Positions 26,758 through 34,591 of a stretch of DNA of 35,539 nt are shown here, in pieces. Numbering within the stretch: the stretch's first letter is position 1; each line of letters opens with the position of its first letter. The position numbers and the translations under genes are program-made. Origin of the DNA: Candidatus Nitrosocosmicus sp. (GTDB taxonomy: Archaea > Thermoproteota > Nitrososphaeria > Nitrososphaerales > Nitrososphaeraceae); contig JAICXY010000027.1 of assembly GCA_025934495.1 (NCBI GenBank), forward strand, positions 1 to 35,539. The letters are read 5' to 3'. The notes under the pieces are model-generated. The model saw only the letters and a list, made by a program, of their open reading frames with translations, did not search any database and was not told where the DNA came from.

Positions 26758-26880
26758 AAACTTTTTTTAATTATTAATTTTAATTTATATCCATAAGATT
26801 TTGAAACTTGTCTTTGACCATCGAGAAACTATATTTTGGATTTAGAACGGAGTGGCATTTTTAAAAAATCTACAAAGAAC
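26758..26880. repeat. Dispersed intergenic repeat, copy A
   Basis: Contains TATCCATAAGATTTTGAAAC, then TATATTTTGGATTTAGAA and GGCATTTTTAAAAAATC at the same spacing as copy B at 31358-31480, roughly 70 percent identical by eye over about 115 bases. It lies between a dead IS and the 3' end of the NRAMP gene. Confidence 0.5.
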
Positions 26881-26931
26881 TATTGAGTTTTTGATATATA
26901 TTTTATAAATAAAAATTGAGTGAAATATTGT

Positions 26932-28211
26932 CTATTTTCCAAATGTAATAAACATAATGATTGTGGCAACAGCCATGATAATAAAGGTAAGCCAACCAAT
27001 AACGTTTGTAAGACGTCCATTTGCATTCTCTTTGAGAATCTCCTTGTCATTAGCTATTTTCATTATTACATAAAGAATGGGTACAGATACAACCCCATTA
27101 ATAACTGAAGCATACACCAGTGCTTTAATCGGGTTGATGCCAAGGAAATTCATACCTAATCCTATTATTGCACTTATTGTAATAATTAGATAAAATGCCT
27201 TTGCTTGACCGAACTTTTTGCTTAATCCTTCTTTCCATTTAAAGGAATCAGATAAAGCATATGCATTAGAAGCAGCTAGTACTGGTATTGATAAAAGACC
27301 AGTTCCGATTATTCCCAAGGCAAAAATTGACTTTGAAATCTCGCCTGAATTTGGAAATGATTTAACGAGTGGCTCCAGAGATTTTGCTGCCTGTTCTGCA
27401 GTTTGAATATCTGTAACGCCATGGTATGCAGACTTCCGGCTGTTGTAATAATTATTGCCCATGTGATAAAGTGTGCAAAACCTATTCCGATAGCAGTATC
27501 TTTTATCATCGATTTTATCTCTTTTTTTGAAACTGCAGGTTTTCCTTTATCAATATCTTTTATTTTGTGCTGTTCAACCTCTTCTTCCACTTCTTCAGAG
27601 GCTTGCCAGAAAAATAGATATGGTGAAATTGTTGTTCCAAGAACGGCTACGAACATTGTAGCAAAATCGGTAGTAAATTCAATATGAGGGACTATAGTAG
27701 CAATTAAAATTTGATACCAATTATCACCTACAATAATTGCAGTTACTAAATATGTTAAAAGAGATAAAGTCAGATATTTTAAAATTTTTACATATTTTTT
27801 GTAAGGTATTAAAACAATGGCAAACAGAATAAAAATTGTAAAAATTATACTAAAAATGTATAAAGGCACTTGTGGAATCAAAAGACTAGTCGATGCAGCC
27901 ATTGCACCTATATCATCTCCAATATTTATTGTATTTGCAATTAGTAGAAGAGAAACAAGTGGCAGAACAACTTTTCTTGAATATTTTTTTTCAATTATCT
28001 TTGCAAGGCCTCTGCCAGTTAAAAGGCCTATTCTAGCACATATCTCTTGAACTACCAATATGGAAGGATAAAAAAATACTATTGTCCATAACAGCCCCAG
28101 CTCCAATTTTGCTCCTACTTGGGCAAAGGTTGCAATACTTGATGGATCGTCATCTGATGCACCTGTAATTAAACCCGGACCTAGAGACTTGAGAAAAGAT
28201 ATGATTGACAT
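26932..28211 (-). pseudogene. NRAMP-family metal transporter interrupted by a one-base frameshift
   Basis: Two overlapping minus-strand frames make one transporter. 28211 to about 27425 encodes the N-terminal part (GPGLITGASDDDPSSIATFA, then six or seven membrane segments and FWQASEEVEEE); about 27422 to 26932 encodes the C-terminal part (HGVTDIQTAEQAAKSLEPLV, then the last membrane segments). The break lies at CATACCATGGC (about 27418-27430), where SLH should run into HGVTDIQTAEQ; adding one base restores a 426-residue protein, normal for the family. The first metal motif reads DDDPSS rather than the DPGN of Mn/Fe NRAMPs and the helix-6 region reads GTTISPYLFFWQ without MPH, so the parent is of the NRAMP-related group whose cation may be Mg or unknown. 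Mutation or sequencing error cannot be separated here. Confidence 0.82.
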
Positions 28212-28371
28212 TTTATCTTTAATATTTATCTTTTTTTAAGTATAATATATCGAATATCAGTTGCAGGTAGAAAGGAGAATTGTGATATAGGGTTGAAAGG
28301 ATATTGATTTCATTTTAGTTATTTGTATAATTTAAAAACATCTCTCTTGCTTCTTGTTGTGGGAACATCTT

Positions 28372-28610
28372 TTAATCTCTGATTTTTTTATCTTCAAAAA
28401 CAATTTTTGAATACCATTTAAAGCTAACGACATAATGCATAGATGAGATGGGAAGAATATTGTTGCTCTTTTCAGTAAGAATCCATTGTACCTTCATTGA
28501 TTGATTTTCTTCTTCTTCTTCTTTCTTTTCTTCTATTAATCCTTTCTGTACAATCTCCTTTATACACATAGACAAAACTAGGCAATTCTGGTATGTTCTA
28601 AGATGAGGTT
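28372..28610 (-). pseudogene. Fragment of an HxlR-like winged-helix regulator
   Basis: The minus-strand frame MSMCIKEIVQKGLIEEKKEE...VQWILTEKSNNILPI fits the second half of an HxlR/MarR-like winged helix (L-x-EL-x-x-x-GLI-x-R, then V-x-Y-x-LTxxGxxL). The recognition-helix region (RFxELxRxLxGIS) that should precede it is not found in frame. At 67 residues, with a Glu-rich wing (EEKKEEEEEN), it is a relic or a heavily altered small protein. It lies just outside the left end of the tRNA-Glu element. Confidence 0.4.
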
Positions 28611-28815
28611 AAAACAATCAAAATGATTTAAGTCTATCCAAAAATCCTGCCTTTCTTTCCTTCTTTTACTGAATTAGGTATGATGCTGCTGTTGTTATTT
28701 TTATAATATATTGCCTGCTCTTCTTGTGGCAATGATGATGATGGTGGTTTGGATAATATGATATTAACTATTTTTTTATTCTGAATTTTTATTGCTATTA
28801 TTGTCAAAACGTGGA

Positions 28816-28896
28816 TGCTTCGGCCGGGATTTGAACTTTGGATATGCGACTAGAAAGGCCGTAATGCTTGATCAGATTATGCAGTTTTTTGGCTTC
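28816..28896 (-). pseudogene. Truncated tRNA-Glu copy (probable distal attachment site)
   Basis: Aligns to bases 33036-33116 of the intact tRNA-Glu with roughly 84 percent identity by eye: the 3' acceptor strand (one change), T-arm (stem broken by three changes), the whole anticodon arm with TTC, the 3' side of the D-arm, and the intron. The 5' acceptor strand and 5' D-stem are absent. It cannot fold into a tRNA. Confidence 0.8.
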
Positions 28897-28969
28897 TTTG
28901 CTGAATTTGTTATTGCCTTTACTAAATTCAGTAAGATTGAAGTTAGGAATTAAAGAGGATATTAGTGGA

Positions 28970-29100
28970 ATTTTTATCTCTATTAGATTTGCAATCTTTT
29001 TTTGAAATTGATTTTAATTTGTAATTTTCGGTTTTGAGATTTTTTTGACCATGCAGGAATTGTATTTCGGATTTGGAAAGAAGCGGTATGCTCTAAAAGT
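28970..29100. repeat. Dispersed intergenic repeat, copy C (degenerate)
   Basis: TTTTGAGATTTTTTTGACCATG, then TGTATTTCGGATTTGGAAAG and GCGGTATGCTC follow the order of copy A (TTTTGAAACTTGTCTTTGACCATC, TATATTTTGGATTTAGAACG, GAGTGGCAT). It is the weakest of the three copies. Confidence 0.35.
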
Positions 29101-29283
29101 TAAACAAGAATTATTAAAGTTTTAAACCTAATAATAAATTAGATTTACTATGGGATTTATCTTTTGTACTGTTATCTAATTTAACTATGCTTTTGCTCCC
29201 TTGCTTATTTTTATACTTTAAAATACATACTATTAAAAATGAATGGTAACTGTCAACTGATTAAAAAGGAGTTTATATAAATT

Positions 29284-29658
29284 ATGCCAACTGTACAGCA
29301 CTTTGAAATTGCAGCAGATGATGTACAAAGAGCCCAAGAATTCTATAAAAAAGTATTTGGTTGGACTATGCAAAGGATGAGTAATCCTGTTAGACCTGAA
29401 GAAGATTACTGGACTTTTGAAACAAAGGATGATGATGGAAATCAAGGATTATCAGGCGGCATGATGAAACGTCAGTCCCCGCAACAAACTATTACAAACT
29501 ATGTATCTGTATTATCTATTGATGAGTATTCACTGAAGATAAACCAATCGGGTGGTAAAATAATTATTCCAAAAACCAAATTACCTGATATGGGCTTTAT
29601 TGCTGTATGTCTAGATAGTGAAAATAATATGTTTGGATTATTTGAACCAAACAAATAA
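29284..29658 (+). CDS. VOC-family (glyoxalase/bleomycin-resistance fold) protein
   Basis: 124 residues with the paired beta-alpha-beta-beta-beta units of the vicinal oxygen chelate fold: TVQHFEIAADDVQRAQEFYK with KVFGWTMQ in the first half (H6 a probable metal ligand), and VLSIDEYSLKINQSGGKIII, GFIAVCLDSENNMFGLFEP in the second, ending in the typical E(117)-P (FGLFEPNK). Members bind a metal and catalyse isomerisation or ring opening, or sequester drugs; the substrate is unknown. AAAGGAG at 29265-29271, 12 bases before the ATG, resembles a ribosome binding site, unlike the leaderless genes elsewhere here. It lies inside the tRNA-Glu element and is the clearest intact cargo gene. A T-run (29660-29667) follows the stop. 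Confidence 0.85.
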   Translation: MPTVQHFEIAADDVQRAQEFYKKVFGWTMQRMSNPVRPEEDYWTFETKDDDGNQGLSGGMMKRQSPQQTITNYVSVLSIDEYSLKINQSGGKIIIPKTKLPDMGFIAVCLDSENNMFGLFEPNK

Positions 29659-29740
29659 CTTTTTTTTATTTCTTTTGGTTTTTTAATACTTGATGATTTG
29701 AGTATTAAAAAAATTACTGGATTTCTATATTTTTCTTTGT

Positions 29741-31010
29741 TTATACTTTATAGTTATTGGTATGATAATGCAGCAAAAAAGGCACTGCAAAATTTATCAT
29801 TTCAGATGCCGGCACATCTTTAGTATCGCATCTACATAATATTACTATACCAATTTGCTTTTCCGGATTAAATGCTATTATACTAGAATAGCCATCTATA
29901 GCACCTGTATGCCGTATTACTTCTTTACCAAAATTTGTTGTAATTACCCAGCTAATCCAATGTATGTATCTGAAAGAGTAGTATGGTATGAAGATTCTGC
30001 AAACAAATGTCTAGTCAGATGAGTTTTCTCCATTGGATCATTGATTTCAGTATGTATCAACCCCATATTGGCTGAAAGATATTTCAGTAAATCATTTGAT
30101 GTAGAATACATAGCTCCGGCTGCCTGTATGGTTTGGGGAATGAACTCGTGATTTACCTCCTACCCCATATGTGGCCTTTTGCAAACCTATCTTTAATCGC
30201 ATTAGGCGGAGATATACCAGTAGCATTCATGCCTGTGCCCGTATCATCCATTGCAGGAACATTCAGGATTTTGTCTTTTACTAATTGTTCGAAAGGAACC
30301 CCTGCTTTCAACGAAAGGATGTGGCCCAGTATCACCATCCCTATATCCGAATAATTGGCTTTGGTTCCAGGTTTATAGGAAAGCGTAATATTGGAAAGAA
30401 AATCATACTTGTTGATTAGTATAACTCTGATTTCTAATCCCGCCTGCCGGAAAATCAGGTAGTCCAAAAGTATGTGTTGCCAAATTCTCTAGTGATATTT
30501 TTTGTCCATGATAGGGTGGCACATTAACAATAGGAGGAAGATATTGTTGTACGGTGTCATTTAATTTAACTAACCATTGGTTTACCATGTCCATTAAAAT
30601 GGTTGTTGCAAATGTTTTTGTAAGCCAGGCAATATCAAATAGAGTGTTTCCATCCACTTTTGTATGATTTGATTTGGATAAATTACCATATGCTGCAACA
30701 GAGGTCCCATTTGGAGATACAATGCCCAAAACCATTGATGCTGGAAGTACAGTGGAATTAGAAGGAATGTTTCCTGAAGTATTTGATAACAGATGTTTGA
30801 ACACTATTTGTTTTAGTTGGTTCAATATGATATTTGATAATTCATTTGCAGATGATTGATTGAATTATGGAGTTTTTTGAGCCTATATTATTCTCTGCAG
30901 CTGTAGTTGTTGATGCTGTTTTGGAAAAAAAGTATCAGAACTATAAAAGAAAGACAAAACTACGATTGCTGATAAGGACGTTGCTAATGATTTGATAATG
31001 TTTTTGAGTA
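29741..31010 (-). pseudogene. Dead exported serine beta-lactamase-family hydrolase
   Basis: The pieces follow in order on the minus strand. A signal-peptide-like stretch LKNIIKSLATSLSAIVVLSF lies at about 30945-31005. The body runs from 30825 (VLGIVSPNGTSVAAYG, DIAWLTKTFATTILMD, LPPIVNVPPYHG, LENLATHTFGLPDFPAG). A one-base loss near 30405 shifts into YDFLSNITLSYKPGTKANYS. A further shift occurs before MYSTSNDLLKYLSANMG (about 30120-30070) and another near 29950 before RHTGAIDGYSSIIAFNPEKQ and the final stop at 29741. The nucleophile motif S-x-x-K reads W-L-T-K (Ser codon changed to TGG, 30625-30627) and Y-x-N reads YSD; HTG is kept. Both frames and catalytic residues are lost. Parent enzymes are class C/esterase-like peptidases or esterases. 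Confidence 0.85.
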
Positions 31011-31042
31011 ATCAATGCAAGGTGTTATTTAGTTTAACTTGT

Positions 31043-31065
31043 ATACATACACAATTTGTATGTAT
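31043..31065. promoter_or_regulatory. Near-perfect 23-bp palindrome upstream of the dead hydrolase
   Basis: ATACATACA (31043-31051) and TGTATGTAT (31057-31065) are exact reverse complements around CAATT. The site lies 30-55 bases upstream of the hydrolase N-terminus on the minus strand, where an archaeal promoter or operator would be. It looks like a binding site for a dimeric repressor. Confidence 0.45.
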
Positions 31066-31357
31066 TCTTTTTCTAATTGAATATTAAATTTTTGAAGATA
31101 GGTTACATATTCTTACTTTTTTTTATATCTATTTTATTGAATTGTTATTTTATTATGTCTATTAATTGTTAACATTACTGTTTGCAAGATGTCTTGATTT
31201 AGGATATAAGAAGTAGAAATATTTTTTACAAACCTAAAAAGATTTTTTTTCATCTGTAAATTACAGATAATTCATAATATTTATATAAAAAAATGCATTC
31301 AGATTCTTCCTATAATGAAAATCTTAATATCAAAAATATCTCTATCCAAAAGTTTAG

Positions 31358-31480
31358 TAACTTTTTTTTCAATGATTGATTTTGACCTATATCCGTAAGA
31401 TTTTGAAACTTTTTTATTATCTTAAATTATATTTTGGATTAGAAAAGATGGAACACGTTTTTAAAAAATTGCGTAGTACA
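31358..31480. repeat. Dispersed intergenic repeat, copy B
   Basis: Contains TATCCGTAAGATTTTGAAAC, TATATTTTGGATTAGAAAAG and CGTTTTTAAAAAATTG at the same spacing as copy A (26758-26880). It lies beyond the 3' end of the CopD-like gene. The rest of 31066-31586 is AT-rich without a gene. Confidence 0.5.
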
Positions 31481-31586
31481 GTTTTAAATGTCTGTCAGAA
31501 TTACAATGAGTTAAATTATTGATTGTTATGGATTTAACAATTAGTAATAAATCAATTATTTTATTTTGGGTTAGTTATATTAAAGT

Positions 31587-32180
31587 TCAAAGATGAAATG
31601 AAAATCCGGTTGCAAATTCTGCCATTATAAAGATTATGGTAAACTGCAATACAGCCTGAATGGCAACTACTTTAACATATTTTTTCATCAACCTTTGAAT
31701 CTTTGACATATCCGGTTTGTCCTTTCTTATTTCAAAGTAGACACGAAGATTGGTTGGTAAAAGAATGCCTAATCCCTGGACCATCATTACAGTGACAATA
31801 GAAAGTACAGCAAAAATCCAGTAAGATGTAGGCGGTTGCAAAGTAATTAAACCCATTTTTGAAGCAAGAAAATATCCTGCAGTTGTAGTGACTGCAGAAA
31901 CAGTTGGCATAAAAAAAACCATCTTTGGCATAAGCCATGTAATGATTTCTTTGCGAGTTGACAGACTGACATTTCGAAGTACAGGGCCAAGAAGAAAAGC
32001 CATAAAGATATCAGTACCGGTCCATAGAATAGAACTAAATACATGAACGTAATTTAATAAAAGGAAATTGGCTGTTAGTATTGCTGCAATTAAAGCACCT
32101 ATTGGTACAATAATCCAGATATTGTCACGAAAAGATATTGTTGGTGGTGCTGAAGCTGATGGAGGACCTGTTTGTTGCAT
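31587..32180 (-). CDS. CopD-like/DUF2269-like integral membrane protein
   Basis: 197 residues with five predicted membrane segments: about 22-45 (IWIIVPIGALIAAILTANFL), 47-68 (LLNYVHVFSSILWTGTDIFM to AFLLGPVLR), 88-107, 118-140 (YWIFAVLSIVTVMMVQGLGI) and 170-192. The H-V-F-S-x-I-L-W-T-G motif followed by GPVLR is the pattern of CopD and related small membrane proteins (HxxxxxxWxGG...P.LR). Members are linked to copper import or haem binding; no direct evidence for either here. The Pro/Ser/Ala/Gln-rich N-terminus (QQTGPPSASAPPTIS) is cytosolic or exposed. It is intact inside the tRNA-Glu element, though similar proteins may be chromosomal in relatives. Confidence 0.65.
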   Translation of the reverse strand: MQQTGPPSASAPPTISFRDNIWIIVPIGALIAAILTANFLLLNYVHVFSSILWTGTDIFMAFLLGPVLRNVSLSTRKEIITWLMPKMVFFMPTVSAVTTTAGYFLASKMGLITLQPPTSYWIFAVLSIVTVMMVQGLGILLPTNLRVYFEIRKDKPDMSKIQRLMKKYVKVVAIQAVLQFTIIFIMAEFATGFSFHL

Positions 32181-32416
32181 GCATTAATTAGGATAGTCGC
32201 CTTTATGTTTTCTTTTATTCAAACCTCAAATAAAATAATTTTTGGCTAGAGCAATATCCAATATAATTAGTTTACTTAAGTGGTTTGGGTAAGATAGGTA
32301 ATAAGGTTTGAATGATTTCATTAATAAGTAAATTTTATTTGAAATTTTAGAACAGTTATGGATGGATAAAGAAATTTTATTAAAATTAACAAGAATAAAT
32401 ATAATAATGTTTTAAA

Positions 32417-33032
32417 CTATTTGTCTTTGTATACGTATTCGTTTTCTCTTGTCTTTATCAAATAAATTGCATTTTGTGCCTCATCAGGCCTCAGGCCAGT
32501 TAATGTATTGAAAAGTAAAACACTTGTATTCTTGCGGCAATATTTTACGGACATCTTTTATCCTACCAATCGTTTTATCAAGGCTTTACCCATTGATTTC
32601 ACTATCGAAAGTCGATTTGAATATCTTGACTAATTTATTAGATTCGACCCACTTTAACTGATATTTTTTAAGGATATCGAGCCAATGGTCATACCTTCCC
32701 AAATACTTTGATAATGAAACCAAAGCCTTCATTGTATGTGCTTTGGAGCCATGTGATATTTTCGAGGTCATGAGCATCCTTTTGCTATAAAATGTAACAA
32801 AATCTTAGCATAGCTAACCTTGTTTCTGATACTGCTTTTGCTTTGCTTTTGTGCTATTAAAGACTTTAAATTCCAACCAAAAGCTTTGCTGTTGCTTTCT
32901 TTCTGAATTTGGTAAGACACTATTATTAACAGTGTGTTTTGTATTTTCTTCTTTAATTTTATCTGAAATAAGTGATTTAAATGCTTGCAAGTCTACGTTA
33001 TTCGACATTTTATTGATAATGTTATCAAACAT
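32417..33032 (-). pseudogene. Dead tyrosine recombinase (integrase) adjacent to tRNA-Glu
   Basis: Starting at ATG 33032 (MFDNIINKMSNNVDLQAFKS), the minus strand continues in changing frames through SFWLEFKVFNSTKAKQKQYQ, then KAHTMKALVSLSKYLGRYDH with WLDILKKYQLKW (about 32640-32730), and SVLLFNTLTGLRPDEAQNAI with YLIKTRENEYVYKDK (about 32420-32530). TGLRPDEAQ is the box I region with the first catalytic Arg (consensus TGLRxxE). Box II (HxxR) and the Tyr nucleophile are missing, since a TAG follows. Placement against a tRNA 3' end in this orientation is typical of integrases of archaeal integrative elements. Non-functional by truncation and frameshifts. Confidence 0.7.
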
Positions 33033-33035
33033 GAA

Positions 33036-33131
33036 TGCTCCGGCCGGGATTTGAACCCGGGATCTGCGACTCGAAAGGCCGCAATGCTTGACCGGACTAT
33101 GCAGCTTTTGATGCTTCTACACCACCGGAGC
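33036..33131 (-). tRNA. tRNA-Glu (anticodon TTC) with 20-base D-loop intron
   Basis: Acceptor stem GCTCCGG/CCGGAGC with discriminator A and no encoded CCA; T-arm CCCGG-GTTCAAAT-CCCGG-type; anticodon stem GCGGC/GTCGC closing the loop CTTTCGA, anticodon TTC. Removing 20 bases (33097-33116) leaves a 76-base tRNA with a normal D-arm (GTGT...G18 G19...GCAT). The intron therefore sits at about position 15/16 in the D-loop rather than at the usual 37/38; its exact edges are ambiguous because TAG occurs at both junctions. Confidence 0.92.
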
Positions 33132-33153
33132 TTCAATCTGTGTATTTTGGGAA

Positions 33154-33164
33154 TATTATAAAAT
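33154..33164 (-). promoter_or_regulatory. TATA box of tRNA-Glu
   Basis: On the minus strand ATTTTATAATA lies centred about 28 bases before the tRNA 5' end at 33131, the normal archaeal promoter spacing. Confidence 0.55.
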
Positions 33165-33232
33165 CCTTTCTTATTTTTATTATCCCTCTTTATTCAAAAT
33201 GTTTTTTTATCTGAAAAAACTTAAATAGTTAT

Positions 33233-33898
33233 ATGGTTGACGTACTAGACCAAATAAATTTTGAAATAGAAAAATATAGCTTACTAAAACATGATTTTTA
33301 TAAATTATGGCAAGAAGGTAAATTAACTTTAGATCATTTGGCAGGTTATTCTAGAGAGTATTTTCAATTAGTGAAAACTGTTCCTTTATTAGTGGAAAAT
33401 ACAATAAAAGGTAATAAAGAAGAAAAATATCTGAATGCCATTCACAATACATTAGAAGATGAACGCAAGCACATAGAGCCTTGGACAAAATTTTCTTCCT
33501 CTTTGGAAGTTGAGAATGATGAATTATGGGCTTATAATGGCGAGAATTTAACAAGACATGCCATTGATGATTTAATCAAAATATCCGAATCATCTTTCGA
33601 AGAGGCTGTTGCTTCGTTATATGCAATTGAAAAAGAGCTCCCAAAAATTAGTGAAACCAAATTAGATGGACTTAGAAAATTTTATGGTCTTGTAGATGAG
33701 AGATCTAACGAATATTTTAATATTCATAAAGAAATAGATATTTATCATTCTAAAATATGGGAAAATATTATTAAAGAATCTGCTGATGATAAAAAGGAAA
33801 AGATGTTAAATGCTTCAATAATGTCTCTAAAAGCTCAAAATAGAATATTGGATTCTGTAAAAAGTAAATATGTGGATAGAAATATTATAGCTGTATGA
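33233..33898 (+). CDS. CADD/PqqC/TenA-like diiron oxidase (possible p-aminobenzoate synthase)
   Basis: An all-helical haem-oxygenase-like protein of 221 residues. The start LLKHDFYKLWQEGKLTLDHL with YSREYFQLVKTVP matches the TenA/PqqC/CADD N-terminus. Candidate metal ligands are E75 and H80 (LEDERKH), E133 (YAIEKEL) and the H-x3-D-x2-H motif H165/D169/H172 (NIHKEIDIYHS), which resembles the haem-oxygenase-like diiron oxidases such as Chlamydia CADD rather than thiaminase TenA. CADD self-sacrificially makes p-aminobenzoate; archaea need this group for their C1-carrier cofactors, so that role is an inference. No thiamine genes are adjacent. GTTTTTTTATC about 27 bases before the ATG could be the TATA box. 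A single gene between two tRNAs. Confidence 0.72.
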   Translation: MVDVLDQINFEIEKYSLLKHDFYKLWQEGKLTLDHLAGYSREYFQLVKTVPLLVENTIKGNKEEKYLNAIHNTLEDERKHIEPWTKFSSSLEVENDELWAYNGENLTRHAIDDLIKISESSFEEAVASLYAIEKELPKISETKLDGLRKFYGLVDERSNEYFNIHKEIDIYHSKIWENIIKESADDKKEKMLNASIMSLKAQNRILDSVKSKYVDRNIIAV

Positions 33899-33958
33899 TT
33901 TTTTCATTCTACTAATCAAAACCTTTATACAGTCATTTATTCGATAAAGTAAAATGAC

Positions 33959-34032
33959 GGGCCCATAGCTTAGCCTGGTAGAGCGACCGGCTCATAACCG
34001 GTAGGCCAGGGGTTCAAACCCCCTTGGGCCCA
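33959..34032 (+). tRNA. tRNA with anticodon CAT (elongator Met, or Ile2)
   Basis: A 74-base intron-less cloverleaf: acceptor GGGCCCA/TGGGCCC with discriminator A, D-arm TAGCTTAGCCTGGTAGAGCG, anticodon stem ACCGG/CCGGT with loop CTCATAA (CAT), T-arm AGGGG-TTCAAAC-CCCCT. No CCA is encoded. It lacks initiator-type features (AGC-start acceptor). A GGGCCC acceptor is also seen in archaeal tRNA-Ile2 with agmatidine at C34, so Met versus Ile2 is not settled. TTTATAC at 33924-33930 is a plausible promoter. Confidence 0.93.
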
Positions 34033-34082
34033 TAAGATCTCATTTTAAGACCCTTGTTCATATGACAAATGAAAGTATATCT

Positions 34083-34262
34083 TTACATATCCAAGTAAAG
34101 AAGAAAGGATTCAGTATAAAGAAATGGCTCGCCAACATTGTCTTTGTTCATCTCTTTTAACTCAGCATCCAAGTTATCAATAATATCAAAGCCTATCGCC
34201 AGTATTTCATCACTGCGTCTAATTGGAGATTGATTGTAACAGAACCATTTCCATGTTTTTGT
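34083..34262 (-). pseudogene. N-terminal transposase fragment (IS5-group, archaeal)
   Basis: The minus strand encodes WKWFCYNQSPIRRSDEILAI, GFDIIDNLDAELKEMNKDNV and GEPFLYTESFLLYLDM, then TAA. This matches the N-terminus of archaeal DDE transposases with the pattern DWxxYNxxLVRRGExLLDFDxIDNWDxELxxMNxGKxGxPxxYPxSF. Nothing further of the catalytic domain follows, so it is a relic. The rest of 34033-34591 has no recognisable gene; short A/T tracts before 34592 probably hold the next promoter. Confidence 0.6.
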
Positions 34263-34591
34263 ATGCGATGTAAGCTAAATGTGAAAGTGAGAATCATGAA
34301 ACAAAGCAGTCCCCTGTAAAATAAATGAAATACTATTATCTGTAATATAGTCTAACATTATTTTAATATCTATTAAATATCTATAATATTACAACAAACA
34401 CTATATTATCATCATATTATTACAGAAGCAATGAAAGGATAGTTATCCCAAATAATACATATTCTCCAATTAAAAAAGAATTTGGTCATGAATTTTATCA
34501 AAGCATTTATTTTGAATTTTCAATCAGTATACTATAATTATTTTCAATATAACATTAATTTTATATAATAATATTAATCAAAAATAATAAT

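Larger units (their letters stand above)
28816..33131 (-). mobile_element. Remnant of an element integrated at tRNA-Glu
   Basis: The intact tRNA-Glu gene (33036-33131) and a decayed copy of its 3' part (28816-28896), both reading on the minus strand, bracket 4.2 kb. A dead tyrosine recombinase begins at 33032, four bases from the intact tRNA 3' end. This is the standard arrangement after integration into a tRNA gene: the element restores the tRNA and the displaced 3' end remains at the far side. Cargo: a VOC protein, a dead beta-lactamase-fold hydrolase with a palindromic upstream site, a CopD-like membrane protein, and two dispersed-repeat copies. Integration is inferred, and old, given the decay. 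Confidence 0.65.
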
